Shown: piece after piece, positions 13,260-21,245 of the stretch
Position numbering within the stretch: the stretch's first letter is position 1
Layout: every line of letters starts with the position of its first letter
NCBI GenBank assembly: GCA_934565415.1
Contig: CAKTHQ010000029.1
Location: 1-28,242, forward strand
Direction of reading: 5' to 3'
Length of the DNA stretch: 28,242 nucleotides
From: an uncultured Oscillospiraceae bacterium
GTDB lineage: Bacteria; Bacillota; Clostridia; Oscillospirales; Oscillospiraceae
Made by a program: the position numbers and the translations under genes
Notes under the pieces: generated by a model
What the model saw: only the letters and a program-made list of their open reading frames with translations
What the model was told of the DNA's origin: nothing
Databases searched by the model: none

Positions 13260-15157
13260 TGCCTCCTGTCAGAATACGCGGCGACGGCCGCAAAGCAGCC
13301 AATCCGAAGAAGACCCTTTTCCGTCTTCTGAGCTATATGAAAAAGTACTCCGCCCTGCTGGTTGTGGTCATGGTCTGCATCGTCCTGACCTCCGTTGCAC
13401 AGGCCCAGGGCAGCCGGGCACTTGGCCCGTTGGTGGATGACTATATTCTGACCATGGTGGCCAGCGGCTCTACGGACTTTGGGCCCCTGCTGGGCTACCT
13501 TACCAAAATGGCCTGCATCTTTGCCGTAGGCATTGTAGGCGCTTTCCTGTATAACTACCTGATGGTAGCCGTCACCCAGGGTGTCCAGAAGTCCATCCGG
13601 GATGAACTGTTTACCAAAATGCAGCGGCTGCCCCTGCGGTACTTCGACAGCCACCCTGCCGGTGACATCATGTCCTGCTATACCAGCGACATCGATACCC
13701 TGCGGCAGATGCTGTCCCAGGCCGTGCCCCAGTGCCTGTCCTCCGTTGTAACTCTGGTTGTAGTCCTCTTCAACCTGATTGATACCTCCTGGATGCTGAC
13801 CATCGTCATGGCCTTTACCGTAGCCCTGATTGTCTACGCGACCAAGGTGCTGGCCGGCAAGTCCGCCGGTTACTTCATCGGCCAGCAGAAAGCCCTGGGC
13901 ACCGTCAACGGCTATATCGAGGAAATGATCTCCGGCCAGAAGGTGGTCAAGATCTTTAACCACGAGGAAGTCTGCAAGGAGGACTTTGACAAGATCAACG
14001 AGGAGCTGCGGGCCAACGCCTACAGCGCCGGCAAGTTCTCCAATATGCTGGGCCCCATCAACAACAACCTGGGCTATGCCCAGTACGCGGTCCTGGCCAT
14101 TTTCGGCGGCCTGATCTGCATTAAGTCCAATGGCAGCCTTCTGAGCCTTGGCAGCCTGATGGCCTTTATGGTTCTGTCCCGCAGCTTCAATATGCCCATC
14201 TCCCAGATTTCCAACCAGATCAACGCCATTGTCATGGCTCTGGCCGGTGCGGAGCGAATCTTCACCCTGATGGACGAGGCGCCCGAGGAGGACGAGGGCT
14301 ATGTGACCCTGGTAAATGCCCACATTGACGCTGACGGCACCGTCCACGAGTGCCCCGAGCACACCGGCCACTGGGCCTGGCGGCATCCCCATCAGGCCGA
14401 CGGCTCCGTGACCTACACCGAGCTGAAAGGCGACATCACCATGGAGAATGTGGACTTTGGCTATGTGCCGGAAAAGACCGTACTGCATGATGTAACCCTG
14501 TATGCCCATCCCGGCCAGAAAATCGCCTTTGTAGGCGCCACCGGTGCCGGCAAGACCACCATTACGAACCTTATCAACCGCTTTTACGACATTGCCGACG
14601 GCAAGATCCGCTACGACGGCATCAATGTGAACAAGATCTGCAAGCCGGATCTGCGCCGGTCCCTGGGCGTGGTGCTCCAGGAAACCAACCTGTTCACCGG
14701 CACCGTCATGGATAACATCCGCTACGGCAAGCTGGATGCCACCGACGAGGAATGTATCCACGCGGCAAAGCTGGCCAACGCCGACGACTTTATCACCCGG
14801 CTTCCCGACGGCTACAACACTCTGCTGACCGCCAACGGCGGCAACCTGTCCCAGGGCCAGCGGCAGCTGATTGCCATCGCCCGGGCCGCGGTAGCCGATC
14901 CCCCCGTTATGATTCTGGACGAGGCCACCTCCTCCATCGATACCCACACCGAGGCCCTGGTGCAGGCCGGTATGGATGCCCTTATGAAGGGCCGGACCGT
15001 GTTTGTCATCGCCCACCGGCTGTCCACCGTCCGGAACTCCGACTGCATTATGGTTCTGGACCACGGCCGCATCATCGAGCGGGGCACCCACGACGACCTG
15101 ATTGCCCAGAAGGGCACCTACTATCAGCTGTATACCGGCGCCTTCGAGCTGGAATAA
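13259..15157 (+). CDS. ABC exporter half-transporter with canonical catalytic residues
   Basis: A 632-aa half-transporter, membrane domain about 20-335 and ATPase domain 390-628. Walker A GATGAGKTT (426-434), Walker B followed by the catalytic Glu555 (MILDEATSSID) and H-loop His586 (VIAHRLS) are intact, but the signature is LSQGQ (530-534) instead of LSGGQ. In the heterodimer this deviant signature would face the degenerate Walker B of the upstream subunit, so all defects fall in one composite site and the other stays active. An insertion of about 45 residues (344-388, rich in His, Trp and Pro with CPEHTGHWAWRHPH) lies between the two domains. The start ATG overlaps the preceding stop (TAATG). 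Confidence 0.93.
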   Translation: MPPVRIRGDGRKAANPKKTLFRLLSYMKKYSALLVVVMVCIVLTSVAQAQGSRALGPLVDDYILTMVASGSTDFGPLLGYLTKMACIFAVGIVGAFLYNYLMVAVTQGVQKSIRDELFTKMQRLPLRYFDSHPAGDIMSCYTSDIDTLRQMLSQAVPQCLSSVVTLVVVLFNLIDTSWMLTIVMAFTVALIVYATKVLAGKSAGYFIGQQKALGTVNGYIEEMISGQKVVKIFNHEEVCKEDFDKINEELRANAYSAGKFSNMLGPINNNLGYAQYAVLAIFGGLICIKSNGSLLSLGSLMAFMVLSRSFNMPISQISNQINAIVMALAGAERIFTLMDEAPEEDEGYVTLVNAHIDADGTVHECPEHTGHWAWRHPHQADGSVTYTELKGDITMENVDFGYVPEKTVLHDVTLYAHPGQKIAFVGATGAGKTTITNLINRFYDIADGKIRYDGINVNKICKPDLRRSLGVVLQETNLFTGTVMDNIRYGKLDATDEECIHAAKLANADDFITRLPDGYNTLLTANGGNLSQGQRQLIAIARAAVADPPVMILDEATSSIDTHTEALVQAGMDALMKGRTVFVIAHRLSTVRNSDCIMVLDHGRIIERGTHDDLIAQKGTYYQLYTGAFELE

Positions 15158-15166
15158 GCACCTTTG

Positions 15167-15192
15167 CCTTCCCCTTCGGGGGAAGGTTTTTT
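15167..15192 (+). terminator. Terminator after the ABC exporter operon
   Basis: CCTTCCCC (15167-15174) pairs with GGGGAAGG across a short loop and is followed by TTTTTTA. Confidence 0.88.
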
Positions 15193-15217
15193 ACTTCTTC
15201 CGTTCACAAATTCCTTG

Positions 15218-15246
15218 TTGAAATGGGTTCCGGATTATGTTACTAT
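15218..15246 (+). promoter_or_regulatory. Promoter of the XRE operon
   Basis: TTGAAA (15218-15223), 17 bases, TACTAT (15241-15246); an alternative TATAAT sits 3 bases later. The region overlaps a 15-bp palindrome. Confidence 0.5.
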
Positions 15247-15256
15247 AATTTATAGT
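15242..15256. promoter_or_regulatory. 15-bp palindromic operator, probably of the XRE regulator
   Basis: ACTATAA-T-TTATAGT is a perfect 7-1-7 palindrome overlapping the -10 element and transcription start and ending 19 bases before the XRE start codon. Autorepression by the encoded helix-turn-helix protein is the simplest explanation. Confidence 0.6.
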
Positions 15257-15275
15257 GAACGATAGGAGGAACACC

Positions 15276-15911
15276 ATGGACGACGAGATGATCAAAAGCC
15301 GTATCGGCGCCAATATTGCGGAGCGCCGGAAGGCTGCGGGAATGACCCAGGCGGGGCTGGCGGAGAAGCTCAGCTATTCCGATAAGGCCGTTTCCAAATG
15401 GGAGCGGGGGGAATCCATCCCCGATGTGCTGACCATGATGCAGCTGGCCCAGCTTTTTGGCGTCACCGTGGACGACCTTCTCCAGGACCCGGCCAAGGCC
15501 CGGATTCCCAAGGCAGCCCCAGACAAGCCCCGGGCCAGCCGAAAAGTGATCCAGGACCTTTGCTTTACCTTGGTCCTGTTTGTGGCCCTGTTTTTCTATG
15601 TGGTGCTGACGGCCTTCCATATTCCCTACAGCTGGCTGAGCTTTGTATATGCCGTGCCCGTAACCGCCATTGTGCTTTTGAGCCTCCGGTCCGCCTGGCG
15701 GAATTTCAGCTGGAACAAGACTTTAATCTCCGTCATCGTGTGGGGCTGCCTTTTGAGCATTTATGCATCCGTCTGGGTATTTGCCCGGGCCAACGTACCC
15801 CAGATCTTCCTGTTGGGGATCCCGGGCCAGGCCGCCGTATCCCTGTGGTTCCGGATGTACGGCAGCCCAAAGGAAAAAGCAAACGAGGAGGCATCTGCCG
15901 ATGGTGAATAA
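15276..15911 (+). CDS. XRE-family DNA-binding protein with four membrane segments
   Basis: A 211-aa protein. Residues about 5-62 are a Cro/C1-type helix-turn-helix (MTQAGLAEKLSYSDKAVSKWERGESIPD), followed by a linker and four hydrophobic segments (roughly 95-120, 125-145, 150-172, 178-197), so it is a membrane-tethered regulator. ATG 15276 follows AGGAGGA with 5 bases between; the open frame extends 7 codons further but lacks a site. Its 3' end overlaps the next gene by 11 bases. It heads a seven-gene plus-strand operon to 20166. The signal it senses is unknown. Confidence 0.88.
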   Translation: MDDEMIKSRIGANIAERRKAAGMTQAGLAEKLSYSDKAVSKWERGESIPDVLTMMQLAQLFGVTVDDLLQDPAKARIPKAAPDKPRASRKVIQDLCFTLVLFVALFFYVVLTAFHIPYSWLSFVYAVPVTAIVLLSLRSAWRNFSWNKTLISVIVWGCLLSIYASVWVFARANVPQIFLLGIPGQAAVSLWFRMYGSPKEKANEEASADGE

Positions 15912-16437
15912 AAAAGAGCTCCGGGCCCGGATCCGGCAGCAAAAGCGGGCCATGACCCCCGCCGAAATTGAAGAAAAAAGCCGCATTCTGGGGGAGAAAT
16001 TCCGGGAATGCCCGGCATACCGGGATGCAAAGACCATTTATGGGTACCTGCCCTACAACCAGGAGGTCCGCACTGTGCCGATTTTAAAGCAGGCGCTTCT
16101 GGACGGCAAGCAGGTAGCCGTACCCAAGGTTTTTGGGGACGATATGAAGTTCATACTCCTGCCGGACCTGACGCGGGTTTCCAAGGGCTACGCCGGAATT
16201 CCGGAGCCCATTGACGACGGCCCGGAGGCCACGGACGAAACGGCCCTGGTGCTGATGCCCGGCCTGGTTTTCGACCCCCAGGGCCACCGCATCGGCTACG
16301 GCGGCGGCTTTTACGACAAGTTTCTCTCCCGGGAGCCCCACCACCCCACCGTGGCCCTATGCTACGATTTTCAGGTGATGGACAAATTGGAAACGGAGGA
16401 ATTTGATATTCCGGTTGATTTGGTGCTTTGGGCATAA
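15901..16437 (+). CDS. 5-formyltetrahydrofolate cyclo-ligase
   Basis: A 178-aa enzyme that converts 5-formyl-THF to 5,10-methenyl-THF using ATP, in folate one-carbon metabolism. The basic N-terminus (KKELRARIRQQKRAM), the central GYLPYNQEVRT and the C-terminal signature LVFDPQGHRIGYGGGFYDKFL with the glycine-rich phosphate loop are characteristic. Length fits the family (about 180-200). ATG 15901 has GAGGAGG upstream, located inside the end of the XRE gene, which it overlaps. Confidence 0.93.
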   Translation: MVNKKELRARIRQQKRAMTPAEIEEKSRILGEKFRECPAYRDAKTIYGYLPYNQEVRTVPILKQALLDGKQVAVPKVFGDDMKFILLPDLTRVSKGYAGIPEPIDDGPEATDETALVLMPGLVFDPQGHRIGYGGGFYDKFLSREPHHPTVALCYDFQVMDKLETEEFDIPVDLVLWA

Positions 16438-16452
16438 GAAGGAGAGAAGAGC

Positions 16453-17025
16453 ATGGAAGCGTTGGTTTGGATCGTTGTGGCCGCCCTGGTATTTGGGGTG
16501 TGCCGCCTGGTGGATATTGGATTTCAAAAGCTGTTCCGCAGCAAGGCAGAGCATCTGTCCGGCCTGGCCGTGCGGGTCAATAAGCGCTACGGGGTCTTTG
16601 GCGTTATCCTCAGCGCCATCGGCATTGCCGCTATGGTTACAGGGGCCGGAAACGATAAGGTACTGCTCTGGGGCGGGCTGATTGTCCTGCTGCTGGGGGC
16701 CTCCTTTATCGTATATTACCTGAGCTTTGGCATTTTTTACGGGGAGGACAGCTTTCTGGTATCCCACCTGTTCCGGAAGAGCCACAGCTACCGCTATGAC
16801 CGGATTGTCTCCCAGAAGCTGTACCTCATCACCGGCGGCAACATTGTGGTAGAGCTGAACATGGAGGGCGGCGATGTGGTAAGCCTCCAGTCCAATATGG
16901 ACGGTGTCTTCTCCTTTTTGGACACCGCCTTCAGCGCCTGGTGCCGCCAGAAGGGCCTGGACCCCAACGACTGCCCCTTCCACGACCCCAGCAAGAGCTG
17001 GTGGTTCCCCCACGAGGAGAATTAA
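16453..17025 (+). CDS. Uncharacterised membrane protein
   Basis: A 190-aa protein with three hydrophobic segments in the first half (about 3-20, 48-67 and 72-97) and a soluble C-terminal half. The part from about 100 to 150 (FYGEDSFLVSHLFRKSHSYRYDRI through GGDVVSLQSNMDG) is rich in short strands and resembles PH-like domains of small membrane proteins, but I cannot assign a family with confidence. GAAGGAGAG lies upstream of ATG 16453, 15 bases after the previous stop. Operon position suggests co-expression with the XRE regulator. Function unknown. Confidence 0.75.
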   Translation: MEALVWIVVAALVFGVCRLVDIGFQKLFRSKAEHLSGLAVRVNKRYGVFGVILSAIGIAAMVTGAGNDKVLLWGGLIVLLLGASFIVYYLSFGIFYGEDSFLVSHLFRKSHSYRYDRIVSQKLYLITGGNIVVELNMEGGDVVSLQSNMDGVFSFLDTAFSAWCRQKGLDPNDCPFHDPSKSWWFPHEEN

Positions 17026-17637
17026 ATGCATATTCCCAACGGAACAACCATGGACCTGGAGCTTGTAACCTTTGCCGATGCCCTGAAGGCCGCCAACACT
17101 CCAAGCCCGGATTACGACGTTCAAAAGTGGCTCTATGCCCCTAACTTTTATTCCGAATACCGGTACATTCTGGGCACCCGGGGAGAAAAGCCCCTCATCT
17201 GCATCGGCATCAACCCCTCCACCGCCCAGCCGGACGACCTGGACAACACCCTGAAGTCCGTAGAGCGCATTGCTCTGGGAAACGGCTACGACAGCTTCCT
17301 GATGTTCAATGTCTACGCCCAGCGGGCTACCAACCCGGATACCATGGAACGTATTTGCAACCCCCTGCTCCACAAGGAAAATATGGAAGCCTTCCGGTAT
17401 GTGCTGTCCCTTTCCAATGCCCCCGCCATCTGGGCCGCCTGGGGAGCCATTATCGAAAAGCGGGGGTATTTAAAGGACTGTGTTCGGGATATGCTGGCCA
17501 TCGGCAAGGAATACGGCGCCCACTGGTACTGCGCCGGGGCCATCACCAAAAAGGGCCACCCCCATCACCCCCTGTACCTGCGCAAAGACGAAAAGCTGCG
17601 GCCTTTCGAGGTTGAAGCATACCTGGGCAGCATCTGA
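17026..17637 (+). CDS. DUF1643 domain-containing protein
   Basis: A 203-aa cytoplasmic protein. The segment ICIGINPSTAQPDDLDNTLK (from about residue 60), NGYDSFLMFNVYAQRATNP and IWAAWGAI match DUF1643, a small alpha/beta family of unknown function often compared with uracil-DNA-glycosylase-like folds. The C-terminus ends with a GHPHHPLYL motif typical of the family. ATG 17026 comes directly after the previous stop codon (TAAATG), with GAGGAG upstream; an ATG at 17050 is possible. Confidence 0.82.
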   Translation: MHIPNGTTMDLELVTFADALKAANTPSPDYDVQKWLYAPNFYSEYRYILGTRGEKPLICIGINPSTAQPDDLDNTLKSVERIALGNGYDSFLMFNVYAQRATNPDTMERICNPLLHKENMEAFRYVLSLSNAPAIWAAWGAIIEKRGYLKDCVRDMLAIGKEYGAHWYCAGAITKKGHPHHPLYLRKDEKLRPFEVEAYLGSI

Positions 17638-17675
17638 GGATGCTGCCTTATTACTACCCAAAGGAGAACATTCCC

Positions 17676-18191
17676 ATGAAACTGCTCATTGCATCCGATA
17701 TTCACGGCAGCGCCTATTGGTGCGGCAAGCTCTGCGAGGAGATTGCAAAGGAAAACCCGGACAAAGTCGTCCTATTGGGGGACCTGTTGTACCACGGCCC
17801 CCGGAACGACCTGCCCAGGGACTATGCCCCCAAAAAGGTCATCCCCATGCTCAGCGCCATGCAGGAAAAAATCATCGCCGTCCGGGGCAACTGTGAGGCG
17901 GAGGTAGACCAGATGGTGCTGCCCTTCCCCTGTCTTGCAGACTACGCCCAGCTGCTATTGGACGGCAAAACCTTCTACCTGACCCATGGGCACCACCGGA
18001 ACCCGGAAAGCCTGCCCGCCCTGCCCCAGGGCTCCGTTTTCCTGTACGGACACACCCATGTAAAATTCGACCAGGTGATAAACGGCATCCGCTGCCTGAA
18101 CCCCGGCAGCGTCTCCATCCCCAAGGACGGCAGCCACAGCTATCTATTGTACGAGGACGGAAACTTTTCTTTCCGTATTCTGGAGGAATAA
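17676..18191 (+). CDS. yfcE: YfcE-type metallophosphodiesterase
   Basis: A 171-aa calcineurin-like phosphoesterase. All metal-binding motifs are visible: D8-I-H10 (ASDIHG), GD at 35-36 (LLGDLLYHGP), GNCE (71-74), H104 in LTHGHH and GHTH (125-128), followed by NPGSVSIPK. The YfcE group hydrolyses phosphodiesters with manganese; the physiological substrate is unsettled. AAAGGAG lies 9 bases before ATG 17676; the frame upstream of it is open but not supported by a site. Confidence 0.9.
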   Translation: MKLLIASDIHGSAYWCGKLCEEIAKENPDKVVLLGDLLYHGPRNDLPRDYAPKKVIPMLSAMQEKIIAVRGNCEAEVDQMVLPFPCLADYAQLLLDGKTFYLTHGHHRNPESLPALPQGSVFLYGHTHVKFDQVINGIRCLNPGSVSIPKDGSHSYLLYEDGNFSFRILEE

Positions 18192-18193
18192 CC

Positions 18194-18370
18194 ATGGATC
18201 CGACACAATGCGACACCTGCTGGTATTATGATTATGATGAGGAGTACGATGAATACTACTGCATGATGGACCTGGATGAGGACGAGGTATACCGTATCAT
18301 GACCTCCCGCTCCCGGCAGTGCCCCTACTACCGCCAGGGAGACGACTATACCCTGGCCAGGAGACAATGA
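18194..18370 (+). CDS. DUF6472-like acidic cysteine-containing mini-protein
   Basis: A 58-aa protein reading MDPTQCDTCWYYDYDEEYDE..., with CxxC near the N-terminus, a third cysteine in YYCMMDLDEDE, a fourth in RQCPYYRQGDDY, and many Asp, Glu and Tyr residues. The pattern resembles the DUF6472 family of Clostridia, probably a small metal-binding protein. ATG 18194 begins 2 bases after the yfcE stop, with TGGAGG upstream. The stop is followed after 2 bases by the start of the lipoprotein gene. Confidence 0.75.
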   Translation: MDPTQCDTCWYYDYDEEYDEYYCMMDLDEDEVYRIMTSRSRQCPYYRQGDDYTLARRQ

Positions 18371-18372
18371 CC

Positions 18373-20166
18373 ATGAAATTGCTTGCCGCTTTTCTCTGCC
18401 TGCTTCTGCTAACCGGCTGCGGAAAAACACAGCCCCCAGACCCCGTGGCCACCACTGCCCCGGAGCAGACCCTCCATGTCTCCGGTCATTCCCTGGAGCA
18501 GCAGACCAGCGGCATTTTGGAGGTATTTCCCACAGAGCAAACGGGAAGCTGCTTCCTATCCTCTCTGGGGGATGCTCTGGTCCTTTCCGGAGGCGGATTC
18601 ATAAGCCTCTATACGGGGGACTCCCTGCGCCTGACTGCGCAAATACCGGCAGAGACGATCATTCCCGGAACGGCCGGCTCCCTATGGGTCTACGACCGAT
18701 CCGTCCGGCAGGTCCGGCAGCTGGACGGCAGTCTTTCCCTGCTGTGCACCTATACCTTGCCGGAAGGGACCCTGGGGACTCCGGCTGTCTCCCCGGACGC
18801 TTTCTATTTTTTAAAGCAGGATGGGCTCTATGCGCTGGAGCAATCCACCGGCCTCATTCGGCTGCTCCGGGACAATATGGCCATCCGGGACGGCTCCTTG
18901 CACTGCCTTTCCGACGGGCAAACCCTTCTGCTGCACCTCACCGATCCCCAGGGGGAGGAAAACACCCAGCTGATTTCCACGCTTGACGGCAGCGCCCTGT
19001 ATGAGGACCTTGCCCCGCAGGAGGCAGCCGTCCTGCCGGAAGGGCTGGCCCTTTGCGCAAAGCCGGGTGTATTTTCCAGAATTCTGCTGCTTTCCGATTC
19101 TCCCAAACGGCTCCATACCCAGGCTCAGGAAACGCTTGCAGGCTTCCTGCCGGGCATTTCCGGTGCCGTCACAGGACGAAGCACGGAGGGCGGAATGGAG
19201 CTGAAGCTGTACCTTCTCTCCACCGGCCAGTGCCGCAGCACCGTAGTCCTCAGCGGGGTTGACCAGGTCCGGGACCCTGTTGTCACAGATAGCGGACAGG
19301 TCTATCTTCTGGCCCACAGCCAGACGGATAACCAATGGCTGATTCTCCGGTGGCACTACGACGCTTTTCCCCTCCAGGCCGCCGAAAGCTGCCTTCTTCC
19401 CTATGCGTCTTCTGCAACTGCCCAGGAAAAAAGCAGCAGCCTGAAAAAGGCAGCTGCTTTGAAACAAAAATACGGGCTGGACATCCGCATTTACGAAGAT
19501 GCGGTTTCAACAACCCCCTGGGACTATACCTTTACCCCCATGGCGGCCCCGGACGAAACGGACTGGATGCTGGAGAGCCTGGATACCCTGCTTGCCTTTT
19601 TCCCCGACGGGTTCCTGACCCGGCTTCAGGAGGGCTGGGACGGATTTGCCCTATGCCTGGTGGATACCATCCAGGGCACCTCTGCCTCCGGGAGCCTGGC
19701 CAGGGCAGAAGGGCTGCAATTTCAGGAGGACGGTCAATATTATGTAGCCCTGGCTGCCGCCCGGACAGAAGACCTGCGCTATACCCTGTTCCACGAATTC
19801 AGTCACCTGATTGATACCCGGGTACTGGAAGAATGCAGCGCCTACGACAACTGGCAGGACCTGAATCCTCAGGAATTTGCCTACAGCCTGGAGCCTTATG
19901 CCGACATGAGCAAATACAGCGCCTATCTTTCCGGCACCAGCCGATGCTTTGTGGACGACTATGCCATGGTCAGCCCTGCCGAGGATCGGGCCCGGATTTT
20001 TGAATGCGCCGCCAATCCCGGAAACGGGGACCTGTTTACCCCGCCCCTGATGCAGGCCAAGCTTCGCCGCATCTGCGAAGGAATCCGCAAGGCCTTCGGC
20101 CTGGAGGCCGACGAAACCCGGTATATCTGGGAGCAATACCTGGTGCAATATTCTGCCGCACCGTAA
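18373..20166 (+). CDS. Lipoprotein with HExxH metalloprotease-like domain
   Basis: A 597-aa lipoprotein; the signal peptide MKLLAAFLCLLLLTGC puts the lipidated cysteine at 16. Residues about 40-360 contain repeated strand-rich segments compatible with a beta-propeller-like region. The C-terminal part has HEFSH (474-478), fitting the zinc-metallopeptidase HExxH motif, followed by LIDTRVLE and a downstream acidic segment PAEDRARIFECA that could give the third ligand. It would act at the outer face of the membrane. ATG 18373 is placed 9 bases after AGGAG; ATG 18367 overlaps the previous stop but is too close. It ends the seven-gene operon. Peptidase activity and target are inferred from the motif only. 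Confidence 0.78.
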   Translation: MKLLAAFLCLLLLTGCGKTQPPDPVATTAPEQTLHVSGHSLEQQTSGILEVFPTEQTGSCFLSSLGDALVLSGGGFISLYTGDSLRLTAQIPAETIIPGTAGSLWVYDRSVRQVRQLDGSLSLLCTYTLPEGTLGTPAVSPDAFYFLKQDGLYALEQSTGLIRLLRDNMAIRDGSLHCLSDGQTLLLHLTDPQGEENTQLISTLDGSALYEDLAPQEAAVLPEGLALCAKPGVFSRILLLSDSPKRLHTQAQETLAGFLPGISGAVTGRSTEGGMELKLYLLSTGQCRSTVVLSGVDQVRDPVVTDSGQVYLLAHSQTDNQWLILRWHYDAFPLQAAESCLLPYASSATAQEKSSSLKKAAALKQKYGLDIRIYEDAVSTTPWDYTFTPMAAPDETDWMLESLDTLLAFFPDGFLTRLQEGWDGFALCLVDTIQGTSASGSLARAEGLQFQEDGQYYVALAAARTEDLRYTLFHEFSHLIDTRVLEECSAYDNWQDLNPQEFAYSLEPYADMSKYSAYLSGTSRCFVDDYAMVSPAEDRARIFECAANPGNGDLFTPPLMQAKLRRICEGIRKAFGLEADETRYIWEQYLVQYSAAP

Positions 20167-20206
20167 AAACCGGGGGCCGTTGCAAAATGAATTCTGCAAC
20201 AGCCCC
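20164..20206 (-). terminator. Intergenic terminator between convergent genes
   Basis: GGGGC-GTTGCA (20173-20184) pairs with TGCAAC-GCCCC (20195-20206), with one C·A mismatch. The T-run GGTTTTTAC lies on the minus strand, so it best serves the TraX-like gene and may also stop the plus-strand operon. Confidence 0.75.
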
Positions 20207-20214
20207 TAATGTAT

Positions 20215-20922
20215 TTACGCAAATGCGATCATCAGCTGCCGGATTCCATACAGCACCAGCAGGTGTACCGGGTAGAAGAGGTAGAAGGCCCAGGAGAGCG
20301 CCTTGCTTTTGGTTCGCTTCTCACCGGAATACAGAAAAATCGGTACCAGCGCAAAGGTTGCAAACAGCTGGACGGGAATATTCAGGCCAAACACCTCAAC
20401 GCCAACGCTGGGCAGGATGCCGTTGATCCAGAGAAGCCCCACCAGCCAGGCCGCCTTCTGCCAGGGAATATCCCGGACCAGGCCAAACAGCGCAATCATC
20501 AGGACGCCTGCACCGCCGTAGCTGCAATGGATACACTCCGCCGCCAGGGCAAAGGGGATAACGATGAGATACCGCCAGGGCTGATTGGCTGCCCTGCGGA
20601 TGCATTCCAGCATGACGGCGCCCAAGGCCAGGGTCCAAAGCACATTCTGGTGGGCCCACAGCCCATCGTATGGATACAGCACCAGGTCGTACACCGGCTC
20701 CGTAACCAGCGCCATCAGCAGGAGTCTGCCAAAATACTTTTTCGGGTCCCGGGTATGCCGGATGCCCTCGGAAATCAAAAAGCAATAAATCGGAAATGCC
20801 AGCCGCCCGATTACCCGCAGCCAGATGTTGTAATGTACCAGGATGCCGAAATGGTCGATCAGCATGGTCACACAGGCAATTATTTTTAACCACTCCTGGC
20901 TCAGTCCTTTTTGGAGCTTCAT
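20215..20922 (-). CDS. TraX-family membrane protein
   Basis: A 235-aa multi-pass membrane protein. The N-terminal LKIIACVTMLIDHFGILV, followed by RLAFPIYCFLISEGIRHTRDPKKYFGRLLLMALVTEPVYDL, is the characteristic TraX signature. TraX acetylates F-pilin in conjugative plasmids, but chromosomal Firmicute relatives are broader putative acyltransferases and no conjugation gene is nearby. The start is ATG 20922, preceded by GGCGGTGGG. The gene stands alone with its own promoter and terminator. Confidence 0.85.
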   Translation of the reverse strand: MKLQKGLSQEWLKIIACVTMLIDHFGILVHYNIWLRVIGRLAFPIYCFLISEGIRHTRDPKKYFGRLLLMALVTEPVYDLVLYPYDGLWAHQNVLWTLALGAVMLECIRRAANQPWRYLIVIPFALAAECIHCSYGGAGVLMIALFGLVRDIPWQKAAWLVGLLWINGILPSVGVEVFGLNIPVQLFATFALVPIFLYSGEKRTKSKALSWAFYLFYPVHLLVLYGIRQLMIAFA

Positions 20923-20946
20923 GCACCCACCGCCTTTCTCCGCCCC

Positions 20947-20955
20947 ATTATAGCA
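20947..20955 (-). promoter_or_regulatory. Extended -10 promoter of the TraX-like gene
   Basis: Minus-strand TGCTATAAT (20955-20947) is a perfect extended -10 element 24 bases before the start codon. No good -35 is visible, which the extended -10 compensates for. Confidence 0.6.
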
Positions 20956-20998
20956 GAAGCCGCCTCAGAAATCATCCCCCCGCCGGCAAAAATTTCTG

Positions 20999-21027
20999 TT
21001 GCTTTTTCTAAAAGCTTCCTGTATAAT
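20999..21027 (+). promoter_or_regulatory. Promoter of tRNA-Pro
   Basis: TTGCTT (20999-21004), 17-base spacer, perfect TATAAT (21022-21027), 11 bases before the first base of the tRNA. Confidence 0.85.
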
Positions 21028-21038
21028 GGGTTCGGTTA

Positions 21039-21115
21039 TCCGGGTGTAGCGCAGTTGGTAGCGCGCCTGCTTTGGGAGCAGGATGCCGCAGGTTCGAATC
21101 CTGTCACTCGGACCA
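21039..21115 (+). tRNA. tRNA-Pro (anticodon TGG)
   Basis: A 77-base cloverleaf with encoded CCA. The acceptor stem pairs TCCGGGT (21039-21045) with ACTCGGA, with one G·U pair; the D-arm contains AGCGCAGTTGGTAGCGC; the anticodon stem CCTGC/GCAGG encloses loop TTTGGGA, so the anticodon is TGG and the amino acid proline; the T-arm has GGTTCGAATCC. It has its own promoter and is followed by a terminator and by repeated copies of its 3' end. Confidence 0.95.
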
Positions 21116-21177
21116 GGAATCCGGGGCCCATTCCTAAGATGGGTCCCGGATTCTTGCTTTTGACAGGATTCGAACCC
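21094..21177 (+). repeat. Direct repeat copy 1: tRNA-Pro 3' end plus terminator plus inverted T-arm
   Basis: An 84-bp unit starting in the T-loop of tRNA-Pro and running through CCA, the terminator and an inverted copy of the T-arm. It recurs at 21246-21329 with four mismatches and a 152-bp period. The segment TGACAGGATTCGAACC (21161-21176) is the exact reverse complement of the tRNA T-arm at 21091-21106. Confidence 0.85.
21118..21161 (+). terminator. Terminator of tRNA-Pro
   Basis: AATCCGGG-G-CCCAT (21118-21131) pairs with ATGGG-T-CCCGGATT (21139-21152), a continuous 14-pair stem including one wobble, followed by CTTGCTTTT. Confidence 0.85.
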
Positions 21178-21186
21178 GCTCAAATG

Positions 21187-21232
21187 GCAGGCTCCGGCGG
21201 AGCCTGCCCAAATTCCGGCTGGACGGAATTTG
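21187..21232. repeat. Two adjacent hairpins between the tRNA-derived repeats
   Basis: GGCAGGCTCCG/CGGAGCCTGCC (21187-21209) is followed by AAATTCCG/CGGAATTT (21210-21231). They fill the 68-bp spacer separating the two 84-bp repeat copies. No gene is apparent. Confidence 0.55.
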
Positions 21233-21245
21233 CTCCTTAATCCAA

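Noticed and set aside
13235..15091. 618-aa open frame on the minus strand opposite the second ABC gene
   Set aside because: It mirrors a high-GC, well-conserved gene; the translation is Gly/Val/His-rich low-complexity with no motif and no ribosome-binding site.
20215..20922. Conjugative element suggested by the TraX-like gene
   Set aside because: No other conjugation, relaxase or integrase gene is nearby, and TraX-like proteins are common as lone chromosomal genes in Firmicutes.
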